From Mojavia pulchra JT2-VF2 (GTDB lineage Bacteria; Cyanobacteriota; Cyanobacteriia; Cyanobacteriales; Nostocaceae): a stretch of 64,000 nt of DNA. A model generated the notes under the pieces. The model saw only the letters and a program-made list of their open reading frames with translations. It did not search any database and was not told where the DNA came from. This document shows, piece by piece, positions 36,131 to 44,184 of this stretch. The position numbers were made by a program, and so were the translations under genes. Position 1 is the stretch's first letter; the number at the start of each line of letters is the position of its first letter. Location: NCBI GenBank assembly GCA_019359325.1, contig JAHHHN010000020.1:55859-119858 (forward strand), read 5' to 3'.

Positions 36131-36832
36131 ATGACGCACATCTTACTGGTTGAAGATGAAGTCAAATTAGCACGATTTATAGAATTAGAACTGAATTATG
36201 AAGGCTATCAAGTCAGCGTTGCCTACGATGGATTAACTGCAATCATCGCAGCACAGAATTTACATCTAGATTTAGTAATCTTAGATTGGACATTACCAGA
36301 TTTATCGGGGATAGAAATTTGCCGCCGCTTACGAAGTACTGGTGATAGAGTACCGATAATTTTATTAACTATCAAAGATGAAGTGAGCGATTGCGTGAAG
36401 CTCACTGCCGAAGGCGATCGCGTTGCAGGCTTAGAAGCCGATGCTGATGACTATGTAGTTAAACCCTTCAGTATCGAAGAATTATTAGCCAAAGCTCATA
36501 CCCAGGTGCGAAGAAACAAAGCAACACAAGCCGCAGATATCTTAGAATTTGAAGACCTGAGTTTAAATCGTCGCACGCGAGAAGTACATCGGGGTCAAAG
36601 GCTCATTGATTTAACTGCCAAAGAATTTGATTTGCTGGAATATTTACTCATCAATTCGCGGCAGGTAGTGACAAGCGATCGTATTGTAAAAGAAGTCTTA
36701 GGTTATGACTTCATGGGCGATTCCAATAGCATTGAAGCCTATATTCGCTATTTGCGCTTAAAGCTCGAAGCTAATAACGAAAAACCCCTTCTTCAAACCG
36801 TCCGCGGTGTCGGCTACGTCTTGCGTGATTAA
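36131..36832 (+). CDS. OmpR/PhoB-type response regulator with a nine-residue insertion
   Basis: Response regulator of 233 residues. Receiver domain 1-125 with acidic pair E8/D9, phospho-acceptor D52 (LDWTLPDLSG), switch T80 and K111 (DDYVVKPF), then a winged-helix DNA-binding domain 135-231 (LTAKEFDLLEYLL, SIEAYIRYLRLKLE, VRGVGYVLRD). Compared with relatives that read DEVSDRVAGLEAGADDY, residues 88-96 (CVKLTAEGD) are extra and come from a 27-bp repeat. No histidine kinase gene is adjacent; the partner is unknown. The insertion lies at the start of helix 4, on the face that changes on phosphorylation. Confidence 0.88.
   Translation: MTHILLVEDEVKLARFIELELNYEGYQVSVAYDGLTAIIAAQNLHLDLVILDWTLPDLSGIEICRRLRSTGDRVPIILLTIKDEVSDCVKLTAEGDRVAGLEADADDYVVKPFSIEELLAKAHTQVRRNKATQAADILEFEDLSLNRRTREVHRGQRLIDLTAKEFDLLEYLLINSRQVVTSDRIVKEVLGYDFMGDSNSIEAYIRYLRLKLEANNEKPLLQTVRGVGYVLRD
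36387..36422. repeat. 27-bp in-frame insertion within a HIP1 site, inside a response regulator
   Basis: GCGAT at 36387-36391, then 27 bases (TGCGTGAAGCTCACTGCC and following, ending GGCGAT), then CGCG. Deleting the insertion restores GCGATCGC and the reading SDRVAG. About 19 of the 27 bases equal those of the insertion in hmpE. Confidence 0.7.
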
Positions 36833-36983
36833 ATTACAGCTAACGTTAAACTCCTAAACTCCCCTTTCTTACTGGGGTTTGGGGGTTCTTGTGTTCTCAA
36901 CAAAAACTCATGCAATGGAGAGTTAGTTATATTACGATCCACAAAGTTGGCTAGACTGAAGAACACACAACATTAGGATTGTA

Positions 36984-37952
36984 ATGACCTATTTAGAAAC
37001 AGCGGCGCAATTCTACCGCGAAGTTGCACAAACACCGCAAGTTGGACTTTGTTGTGTCCAAAGTACACCCCTGCAACTACCTGGACTAACAATACCTTTG
37101 CCAATGCAGGAAATGAACTATGGTTGTGGTACCACTGTTCATCCCACCGAACTGGCAAACCAACCTACCGTGCTGTATGTCGGCGTTGGCGGTGGCTTAG
37201 AAGCTTTACAATTCGCTTATTTTTCTCGCCGTGCAGGTGCTGTAATTGCCGTTGAACCGGTTGAAGCGATGCGAGAAGCCGCTACACGTAACCTGGAAAT
37301 TGCTGCTCAAGAAAATTCCTGGTTTGACACCAGCTTTGTAGAAATTCGAGAAGGCGACGCCTTTAACTTACCGATTGCTGATGCTTCTGTAGATGTGGTG
37401 GCACAAAATTGCCTTTTCAATATATTTGAACCAGAAGATTTAAATCGTGCTTTAAAAGAAGCATTTCGCGTCTTAAAACCAGGCGGAAGATTGCAAATGA
37501 GCGATCCCATTGCCACTCGTCCAATTCCTACACATCTACAACAAGATGAGCGGCTAAGAGCTATGTGTTTATCAGGCGCACTCACCTATAAAGAATATAC
37601 TCAACTGATCGTAAATGCTGGCTTTGGCCAAGTTGAAATTCGTGCTCGCCGCCCTTATCGTCTGCTAGATTCATTGACATATAATTTAGAGGAAAATTTG
37701 CTTCTTGAAAGCCTTGATTCGGTTTCTTTCAAGGTTGCTATACCTGAAGATGGAGCCTGTATATTCACTGGAAAAACAGCAATTTATGCTGGTAAAGAAC
37801 CATTTTTTGATGATTCAGCAGGTCATCTTTTGCAGCGTGGTATACCCGCAGCCGTGTGTGATAAAACTGCTGCAAAGCTAGCAGTTTTAAAACCAGCCCA
37901 AATAATTATCACTGATTCGACTTGGCATTATAACGGTGGTGGTTGCTGTTAA
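36984..37952 (+). CDS. arsM: Arsenite methyltransferase ArsM (arsenosugar pathway)
   Basis: SAM-dependent enzyme of 322 residues that methylates arsenite as the first step in arsenosugar synthesis. It has an early Cys pair (VGLCCVQS, C23/C24), a further motif NYGCGTTVHP, the SAM site VLYVGVGGGLEALQF near 64-78, and RVLKPGGRLQMSDP. The C-terminus ends HYNGGGCC, typical of this ArsM subtype. It is followed 205 bases later by arsS, with which it forms the known arsenosugar pair. No arsenic repressor gene is adjacent. Confidence 0.85.
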   Translation: MTYLETAAQFYREVAQTPQVGLCCVQSTPLQLPGLTIPLPMQEMNYGCGTTVHPTELANQPTVLYVGVGGGLEALQFAYFSRRAGAVIAVEPVEAMREAATRNLEIAAQENSWFDTSFVEIREGDAFNLPIADASVDVVAQNCLFNIFEPEDLNRALKEAFRVLKPGGRLQMSDPIATRPIPTHLQQDERLRAMCLSGALTYKEYTQLIVNAGFGQVEIRARRPYRLLDSLTYNLEENLLLESLDSVSFKVAIPEDGACIFTGKTAIYAGKEPFFDDSAGHLLQRGIPAAVCDKTAAKLAVLKPAQIIITDSTWHYNGGGCC

Positions 37953-37995
37953 GCTAAATTACAAGTTTTCTTGATAGTTTATGTTTTGAAATCAC

Positions 37996-38019
37996 GTAGG
38001 TGGGCATTGCCCACCCTAC
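37996..38019. repeat. Palindromic dispersed repeat between arsM and arsS
   Basis: Inverted repeat built on GGTGGGCATTGCCCACC with flanking GTAG and CTAC. A close relative is found at 9890-9915. It lies in the arsM-arsS spacer and may fold in the transcript. Confidence 0.55.
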
Positions 38020-38157
38020 AGTTGAGCATGAACGAATTAACTGTTTATTTAAATTAGTTGTACCACATATGATTTTTTATAAAAACTTAAATATTTTTTC
38101 AGATTATAATCATAAAGCTAATTTTTATATTTATTTGGATTTCTTTAGGAAGAAGCA

Positions 38158-39165
38158 ATGCAGACTAAACCCATAAATACAGCCAATTCAAAAGTAACAC
38201 CATTCAAAGATAAACTAAGTTACTCTTTGACAAAGAAGGAAATCAATGTTTTACAAATCAATTTAGGTAAACGCTGTAACCTTGCCTGTACACACTGCCA
38301 TGTCGAAGCAGGCCCTAAACGTACAGAAGAACTTTCTTCAGAAATTTGCGGACAGTTGATTGCGCTAATTCATAGATTTCCTGAAATTAAGATTGTGGAT
38401 TTAACTGGTGGCGCACCAGAAATGAATTATGGATTTAAACCACTTGTAGAAGCAGCAAGGGCAACAGGTAAACAAGTGATAGTCCGGTCAAATTTGACTA
38501 TTTATTTTGAAGAAGGATTTGATGATTTACCTGAATACTTTGCTAAACATAAACTTAGAATAGTTGCTTCTCTGCCGTGCTACCTAGTAGATAATGTAGA
38601 TAAAATGCGCGGCACGGGTGTTTTTGATGCTTCAATCAAAGCTTTGCAATGGTTAAATCGGCTTGGCTATGGGCAACAACCAGATTTGATTTTGGACTTG
38701 ATATATAATCCCCAGTTGCCCCAATCTGAAAAATTTTCTTTAGCTCCTGAACAGACAAATCTAGAACGAGATTACAAAATGTTCTTGCAAGAACATTTTG
38801 GCATTGTTTTTAACAACCTATTCACTATTACGAATCTACCAGTTGGCAGAACTAAAATGCATTTAGAACGAAAAAAACTGTATACAAGCTATTTGCAGTT
38901 TTTAGAATCGCATTTTAATGCTAGTACAGTTGAGCATTTAATGTGCCGCGATGAGTTATCTATCGACTATCTCGGTAATGTCTATGATTGCGACTTTAAT
39001 CAAATGATGAATCTACCTGCAAAAACTCGTAACGGTGAAACCCTGACAATTGCCAAGTTACTAGAAGTCGGTAATTTAGACTTGATTAGTGAGGTACAAA
39101 CTGCTGCCTATTGTTATGGTTGTACGGCTGGGTGCGGTTCTAGCTGTGGAGGTGCTTTATTGTAA
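38158..39165 (+). CDS. arsS: Arsenosugar biosynthesis radical SAM protein ArsS
   Basis: Radical SAM enzyme of 335 residues that attaches the 5-deoxyadenosyl group to methylated arsenic. The cluster motif CNLACTHC has C40, C44 and C47. It continues with VDLTGGAPEMNYGF and YNPQLPQSEKF, and has a C-terminal DUF3641-like Cys-rich region (CRDELSIDYLGNVYDCDFNQ, then YCYGCTAGCGSSCGGALL). The start ATG at 38158 has AGGAAGAAGC upstream. The pair with arsM makes the assignment strong. Confidence 0.9.
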   Translation: MQTKPINTANSKVTPFKDKLSYSLTKKEINVLQINLGKRCNLACTHCHVEAGPKRTEELSSEICGQLIALIHRFPEIKIVDLTGGAPEMNYGFKPLVEAARATGKQVIVRSNLTIYFEEGFDDLPEYFAKHKLRIVASLPCYLVDNVDKMRGTGVFDASIKALQWLNRLGYGQQPDLILDLIYNPQLPQSEKFSLAPEQTNLERDYKMFLQEHFGIVFNNLFTITNLPVGRTKMHLERKKLYTSYLQFLESHFNASTVEHLMCRDELSIDYLGNVYDCDFNQMMNLPAKTRNGETLTIAKLLEVGNLDLISEVQTAAYCYGCTAGCGSSCGGALL

Positions 39166-39300
39166 AGTTTATTAATTTTTAATTTTGAATAGACGTGCGA
39201 TCGCTCGCGCACTACGCGATCGCCTCTATGTCATCAAAGAACAATTTTGTTACAAAACCTTTTATCCCTGTCTCACTCATTGTCAGATAGGTTTATGATG

Positions 39301-39372
39301 ACATTAGTTAAGTCTCCTCACACCACACAAAAAAGCCGTGGATTCCTCTAAGTTTCCACGGTTTTTTTTTGT
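39301..39372 (+). ncRNA. yfr1: Small RNA Yfr1, copy 1
   Basis: Contains the Yfr1 hallmark CTCCTCACACCAC in an unpaired region, followed by a terminator hairpin (GCCGTGG with CCACGG) and a T run at 39362-39370. Yfr1 is a cyanobacterial small RNA that pairs with target mRNAs, such as outer membrane porins, through this motif. A TATGAT box (39294-39299) precedes the transcript. The 5' end is approximate. A second copy lies 357 bases downstream. Confidence 0.8.
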
Positions 39373-39658
39373 AATCAAAAATTAAATATCAAAACAGCAA
39401 TTCAAAATCAAAAATTTAACTTGGGCTTGAAGCTAACAAGAGCAAGTGTCCTGGCTAATTTTTAATACATTGTTAAATAAATATAAGCGTACCTTAGAGG
39501 ATATATACCATCGTTATTGGTTTTGGTACCCCAGAAGTTGGTGCATACAGATTAAGTTCCGAGGGCTGCTAGAAAAATTTATAGTGGTGTCATCAGTAAA
39601 TATTCTGTTACCAAAACTGTTACAAGCTCATTGCTACTCGTTAGTTACTTTATGATGA

Positions 39659-39723
39659 TATGTAGTTAACTCCTCACACCACACAAAAAGCCGTGGAACT
39701 CTATGTTTCACGGGCTTTTTTTT
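39659..39723 (+). ncRNA. yfr1: Small RNA Yfr1, copy 2
   Basis: Same layout as copy 1: ACTCCTCACACCACAC motif, hairpin from AGCCGTGGA to TTTCACGGGCT and a T run to 39724. It shares the TTTATGATGA box and upstream words (TTAC-AAAAC) with copy 1, so promoter and gene were duplicated together. The hairpin stem has diverged by several bases. The exact 5' end is uncertain. Confidence 0.8.
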
Positions 39724-40080
39724 TAGGCTGATGCAAGAGCATAGACGCGGAGCGACAGATTGCCAGATATCAGCAAAAAATAGTTTGTGATTTCTGCCTT
39801 CAGCAAGCCAGTCAAGTTTTGAAGAGATATTATCTATAGCCTTAAAGTCTCTCCGCAGATGGAAGGAGAGGCTATTCCTGCGACAGAAGTTTTACACCAA
39901 CTATAGTAGTTAACTTTTTGATTAGAAGCAATTACAGATCAACTCTGCCTTCAATATCCAATGTCAAGTACGAGTCATCGATTCAACAAAAATACTTAGT
40001 TGAGGATATCCGCTAAAGGCAAGCTTGTTTTGTCACCAGAACCATCCTTTAAAGTTTCAAACAGACAAGTATTAACAAAT

Positions 40081-40833
40081 ATGCTCTATCAGACAAAGGC
40101 AATTAAAAAGTTAGTCGGCAGCTTTCTCGGCGTTGCTAGCGCAAGTGCTTTCATCAGTTTCCCAGGACTAGCACAAGCCAACTTGAACTCTGGTTTTGCC
40201 AACAGTTCCAGTCGGTTAATTGTTGCTCAGAATACATCTAGTCCTGCTGCAAATCCAACCTCTACTCCAGGCTCCGCAAATCCAACTTCTACTCCAGGCT
40301 CCGCAAATCCAACCTCTACTCCAGGCTCCGCAAATCCAACCTCTACTCCAGGCTCCGCAAATCCGACTTCTACTCCAGACTCCGCAAATCCTAATGTTTC
40401 ACCGAGACAGCTGGATACAGAATTCATGACTAAGGCAGCGCAAAGTGACCTGACAGAAATCCAAACAAGTCAGTTGGCACTTCGACGGTCTAGAAACCAA
40501 TCTGTTCGTAACTTTGCGCGGCGGATGATTGAAGAGCATACAAATTCCACCAAAAGATTGGCACCGATAGCGAAAGCTAAAAATTTCGCTCTACCGAAAG
40601 ATATTGGCCCAGAAAACAAAGCTCTGTTAACGCAACTGACTGGACTATATGGTAGTAATTTTGACCAAGCATATATGCAAGGACAAATTCAAGCTCATGC
40701 CAGAACTCTGGCTGAGTACCAAAGGTATTTACAACAGGGAAGAGACCAACAGTTGAGAGCGTTTGCAAGTCAGAATCAACCAATTGTAGCCGATCACTTA
40801 CAGATGGCTCAAAAGATGACAGCAAGACATTAA
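40081..40833 (+). CDS. DUF4142 secreted protein with a nine-residue tandem repeat
   Basis: Exported protein of 250 residues with a DUF4142-type helical domain. The ATG at 40081 is chosen because it gives a standard signal peptide (MLYQTKAIKKLVGSFLGVAS, then a cleavage region at GLAQA); the frame opens earlier at a TTG (40000). Residues 57-101 are five copies of ANPTSTPGS-type repeats encoded by 27-bp DNA units at 40249-40383. The DUF4142 domain follows at about 110-250 (FMTKAAQSDLTEIQTSQLAL, IEEHTNSTKRL, YMQGQIQAHARTLAEYQ). Such proteins are periplasmic and often stress-related. Confidence 0.8.
   Translation: MLYQTKAIKKLVGSFLGVASASAFISFPGLAQANLNSGFANSSSRLIVAQNTSSPAANPTSTPGSANPTSTPGSANPTSTPGSANPTSTPGSANPTSTPDSANPNVSPRQLDTEFMTKAAQSDLTEIQTSQLALRRSRNQSVRNFARRMIEEHTNSTKRLAPIAKAKNFALPKDIGPENKALLTQLTGLYGSNFDQAYMQGQIQAHARTLAEYQRYLQQGRDQQLRAFASQNQPIVADHLQMAQKMTARH
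40249..40383. repeat. Five 27-bp tandem repeats within the DUF4142 gene
   Basis: Units start GCAAATCCAACCTCTACTCC and end GGCTCC, in-frame, each coding nine residues. Near-identity of units suggests recent expansion by slippage or unequal recombination. Confidence 0.85.
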
Positions 40834-40858
40834 CTATTACTAAAGTTTTAAACAGCAT

Positions 40859-41557
40859 ATGCAATTTGCGGTCATGGTCAGAAAACTCATTCTGTGGCTA
40901 ATTTGGTTAGGATTTGTCGCCTACACCATATCGGTAGCTCCATTGGATCAACCTGATACATGGTCGTTGGGACGAGATCTGTTAACGTTCCAATGGGGAA
41001 GAATCAATGCCATCATCCTGGCCATTTTCTGGCTGATGGGTATCTGGCCTATGATCTATGCTTGTCTGATGTTTGTTGATGGCAGAATGCAAAACTTTCG
41101 TGCTTGGCCCTATTTTATTGGGTCAAATTTCACGGGGGTAATTTGCCTTTTGCCCTATTTAATTTTCCGTAAATCCAATCAAGAATTTTATGGAAAAAAA
41201 GATAAGTGGCTTTCCATTCTGGAGCAGCGAAGCACAGGAATTAACCTTTTATTTGCTACAATTTGCCTACTGGCTTATGCAGGAATTGCCGGAAACTGGG
41301 AAGACTACGTTCAGCAATTTTTTTCTAGGCCTTTTGTTCACCTCATCAGCCTGGACTTCTGTTTAATGTGCCTGATATTTCCAGTGACTTCATTATTTGA
41401 TGATGATATGGCACGTCGAGGTCTCAAGGACAGCCGCATTTTTTGGGCAGTAGCGCTTATCCCTTTGTTTGGCCCATTAATTTATCTGTGCCTGCGTCCG
41501 TCTTTACCAGAAACTGCCCAAAAAGAATACGAAGGTAAAGTTACTTCTTATGCTTAA
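40859..41557 (+). CDS. Hypothetical multi-span membrane protein
   Basis: A 232-residue protein with about six hydrophobic segments, for example LILWLIWLGFVAYTI, AIILAIFWLMGIWPMIYACL and FWAVALIPLFGPLIYLCLR. The family was not recognised with certainty; similar proteins occur in cyanobacteria. The start could be 40859 or the ATG at 40874 (MVRKLILWL). It follows the DUF4142 gene by 25 bases, suggesting co-transcription, and ends before a bidirectional terminator at 41631-41665. Confidence 0.7.
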   Translation: MQFAVMVRKLILWLIWLGFVAYTISVAPLDQPDTWSLGRDLLTFQWGRINAIILAIFWLMGIWPMIYACLMFVDGRMQNFRAWPYFIGSNFTGVICLLPYLIFRKSNQEFYGKKDKWLSILEQRSTGINLLFATICLLAYAGIAGNWEDYVQQFFSRPFVHLISLDFCLMCLIFPVTSLFDDDMARRGLKDSRIFWAVALIPLFGPLIYLCLRPSLPETAQKEYEGKVTSYA

Positions 41558-41630
41558 TTAAAATTTCGGCGGCTTAGTACATTTTAAAACTTCACAGGCG
41601 ATCGCACCTACTAATAATAATTCAATAAGT

Positions 41631-41665
41631 AAAGCCCTCACTTGTACTTGTACAGTGAGGGCTTT
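41631..41665. terminator. Bidirectional terminator
   Basis: Stem AAAGCCCTCACTTGTA with TACAGTGAGGGCTTT, small loop, between convergent genes. T and A runs at the ends give a U tract either way. Confidence 0.8.
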
Positions 41666-41729
41666 GCAGATGGGAGTAACAAGCCAATATCGCCTCATTT
41701 CTAGAGGCTAATCAAAAAACTTCAGCGAT

Positions 41730-42656
41730 TTAATATCTAGACCCAGAACCTGTTGTTTGATTAGGGTCACGATAAGCTTTTGGTTGTTCACGATTAGGAA
41801 CTAGACCAGCTAAACCAGCTAGACCCAGCAAACCTAGCCAACCCCAACTGGAACCGCGATCGCCCCTCACATCGTTAGTTCCTCGCAATGTAGTGCCACC
41901 TGTAGTTGTACCTGTGGTGCCTGTACCTGTAGTATCAGTACCTGTTGTACCTGTGGTACCTGTGCCTGTAGTGCCCGTGCCGGTAGTACCAGTAGTACCA
42001 GTACCAAAGCTGTCAGTACCTGTGGTGCCAGTACCTGTACCTGTTGTACCTGTGGTGCCAGTACCTGTGCCTGTTGTACCTGTGGTGCCAGTACCTGTGC
42101 CTGTTGTACCTGTGGTGCCAGTACCTGTGCCTGTTGTACCTGTGGTACCTGTGCCTGTTGTACCTGTGGTACCTGTGCCTGTTGTACCTGTGGTACCTGT
42201 CGTACCTGTGGTGCCAGTACCTGTACCTGTCGTACCAGTACCAAAGCTGCCTGTACCTGTAGTGCCAGTCCCTGTTGTACCTGTGGTACCAGTCCCTGTA
42301 CCTGTCGTACCAGTACCTGTTGTACCTGTAGTGCCAGTCCCTGTACCTGTACCTGTACCTGTCGTACCAGTACCTGTACCTGTGGTACCTGTACCAAAAC
42401 TGCCAGTGCTTGTACCTGTTGTACCTGTCGTACCTGTTGTACCTGTTGTACCTGTCGTACCTGTTGTACCTGTCGTACCTGTCGTACCTGTCGTACCTGT
42501 AGTGCCAGTGCTTGTACCTGTACCAGTACCTGTAGTGCCAGTGCCACTACCAGAGGAACCGGTTTGGGCAGAAACAGACATAGCTAAGGGTACAGCAGCA
42601 AAACTGAGGGCAAATACACCAGCCAAAACAGATTTGGATAAATTCAAAGGCCTCAT
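41730..42656 (-). CDS. WGxxG-type secreted protein with a long Thr/Gly repeat
   Basis: Encodes 308 residues. Residues 1-30 are a signal peptide (SVLAGVFALSFAAVPLAMSV, cleavage after a SAQ site). Residues 33-250 are almost only Thr and Gly in triplets such as TGT and GTT, broken by a few SFG or DSFG words. The C-terminal hydrophobic motif RGSSWGWLGLLGLAGLAGLV is the WGxxG anchor, followed by PNREQPKAYRDPNQ. It is probably exported and held at the membrane. The DNA is a low-complexity tract with partial 30-bp units near 42041-42130, so the other strand is also open but is not coding. Confidence 0.8.
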   Translation of the reverse strand: MRPLNLSKSVLAGVFALSFAAVPLAMSVSAQTGSSGSGTGTTGTGTGTSTGTTGTTGTTGTTGTTGTTGTTGTTGTTGTTGTSTGSFGTGTTGTGTGTTGTGTGTGTGTTGTTGTGTTGTGTGTTGTTGTGTTGTGSFGTGTTGTGTGTTGTTGTTGTTGTGTTGTTGTGTTGTTGTGTGTTGTTGTGTGTTGTTGTGTGTTGTTGTGTGTTGTDSFGTGTTGTTGTGTTGTGTTGTTGTDTTGTGTTGTTTGGTTLRGTNDVRGDRGSSWGWLGLLGLAGLAGLVPNREQPKAYRDPNQTTGSGSRY

Positions 42657-43458
42657 GGTTATGGTTCCTTATGTGGTCTAGATTTCTGTCGTTGATTGCC
42701 GATAAAGCTTTTGCCGGATTCAATCTGCTACTAAATTCAGCCTCCTTAAACAAGACAGATTGAAGGCTCTATCAACTAATGATGGAAGCTCTGAAAAAAT
42801 CGGATATAGATGAGATTAAGAGAAAGCCTGGGCTGTTTTCAGCGAAACTTAAATAACAAGTGAATTCTCGCTAGATTCATAAGTATCTTAATCTTTTAAA
42901 GAAAAGCTTTGGTTTTCGTATGAGCCTGGTGACTTACTTATAGCTACAGCATCAGAGAGTTGCTATGTCGATAACCTCGTAAAAACCCCCACGACGGATT
43001 ACATCAGTCGGGGTAACTTTGATTAAGAATAACTTCTGTTGTTTTCCTAAGCGTCTATCATAGGATTAAAAACACTTCTATCAAAAGTATTAGTCTGCTA
43101 TCGATACTTAATTATTGTTCTGATTAACATAACCTTACCTTTAGCATCTTGAATAGTTCTGAGTAATAGCAGTACAGTTTGCATATTAGTGTACTTATCG
43201 CTCGTAGTCCATTTATGAAGTAATTATTTATGGATAATTGCTATTCTTGCTAAATAGCTTGAAATCAAAGTCTTAATAGCAGTATCAAATTAATTTATGT
43301 ATTTGCAGTTTACAAAAGCCAATTTAGTTAGTCGTTTAAAAAATCTTAATTTATTCTTGGAGATTTAACTAATTACACCTTAAGGCAGATGGACAATCAA
43401 GATAAAATATCTATCAAAACTTCCGTATTTAAAATATCGTAATTTTTAACACATAAGT
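42657..43458. other. Intergenic region of about 800 bases
   Basis: No supported gene. It should hold the promoters of the Thr/Gly-repeat gene and of the plus-strand gene at 43459. A hairpin near 42986-43015 (CCCCCACGAC with GTCGGGG) could be a terminator or repeat. Nothing else was recognised. Confidence 0.4.
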
Positions 43459-44040
43459 ATGGCAATAGTTACACGAAATTCTCTGCCTAAACCAGTAGTA
43501 GCATCAGAAAAATTGGCTCAACAGCGCCTCATGGCAGAGCGAATGAAAGATGTTAAGCTTTTACTACTAAATTTAGCTAATAGTGAAGAAGCAACTATTA
43601 AGCTTATTATTGATTGTCTCTATGATATTGGCTCGGTCAATCTAATCAACAAAAAACTTCGTTTCCGGCCTTTAAACCGAACGATGAAATTAATTGCTCA
43701 GATGTCTAAGCCTGTATTTAGAATTATTGCATGGTATTGGTTTCAAAAAAACTGTCCTCAATTAATTGCTAACTGGCTACAAGTCCAGGTTGCGTTTGAA
43801 GATCCGACAGATATACCTAAAAAAATAGCTATTGAAACTTCAGAAATACAAGCCTATTCCTCGTTACAAGTAGAAAATATGAGCCAGGAGATTAAGTATT
43901 TGCGTCACCAAGTCAAATGGCTAACAGGGATTTGTATAGTCGCGCTTTCGGCTTTAGGTGTAACAGTCGCTGCACTCAGCCGAAGTCCAGAAGCACCATT
44001 ACAGAGTAGACAGCAAATTCAATCAATCATGGGTCGGTAG
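43459..44040 (+). CDS. Hypothetical protein with C-terminal membrane helix
   Basis: A 193-residue protein. Residues 1-130 are basic and predicted helical (MKDVKLLLLNLANSEEATIK, RTMKLIAQMSKPVFRIIAWY). A coiled-coil segment near 138-153 (VENMSQEIKYLRHQVKW) leads into a transmembrane helix (LTGICIVALSALGVTVAAL). The topology suggests a tail-anchored membrane protein with a cytosolic N-terminus. The family was not recognised. It stands alone, before a quinone-oxidoreductase gene 144 bases downstream. Confidence 0.65.
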   Translation: MAIVTRNSLPKPVVASEKLAQQRLMAERMKDVKLLLLNLANSEEATIKLIIDCLYDIGSVNLINKKLRFRPLNRTMKLIAQMSKPVFRIIAWYWFQKNCPQLIANWLQVQVAFEDPTDIPKKIAIETSEIQAYSSLQVENMSQEIKYLRHQVKWLTGICIVALSALGVTVAALSRSPEAPLQSRQQIQSIMGR

Positions 44041-44184
44041 TAATCTAGAGTTGGCGATATTTTCCAGTTGAATGAGCAAGCTATAGCTTGTTTCCCTATT
44101 CCTTTACTCCTGGCTTTTTTGCGGTTGTCAATGCGCTAAAGTTGCAAATGAGCGTGCATCTAGCTTGAGTTAGGAGAAAGAGTT

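Larger units (their letters stand above)
39166..39999. other. Intergenic region with two small RNAs and repeats
   Basis: No coding gene. Besides the two Yfr1 copies it holds a HIP1-bounded repeat at 39198-39224 (GCGATCGCTCGCGCACTACG and following). The plus-strand open frame at 39446-39655 between the RNAs is rejected. The rest (39725-39999) is unremarkable. Confidence 0.6.

Noticed and set aside
39446..39655. Frame of 69 residues between the Yfr1 copies
   Set aside because: It ends inside the promoter of copy 2 and has no coding character.
40249..40383. Regular 27-bp repeats as a CRISPR array
   Set aside because: There are no spacers, and the units are in-frame and code for ANPTSTPGS within a signal-peptide protein.
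41893..42681. Plus-strand open frame rich in Val-Pro opposite the Thr/Gly repeat gene
   Set aside because: It is the complement of a low-complexity tract. The minus strand has a signal peptide and a WGxxG motif, the plus strand has neither.
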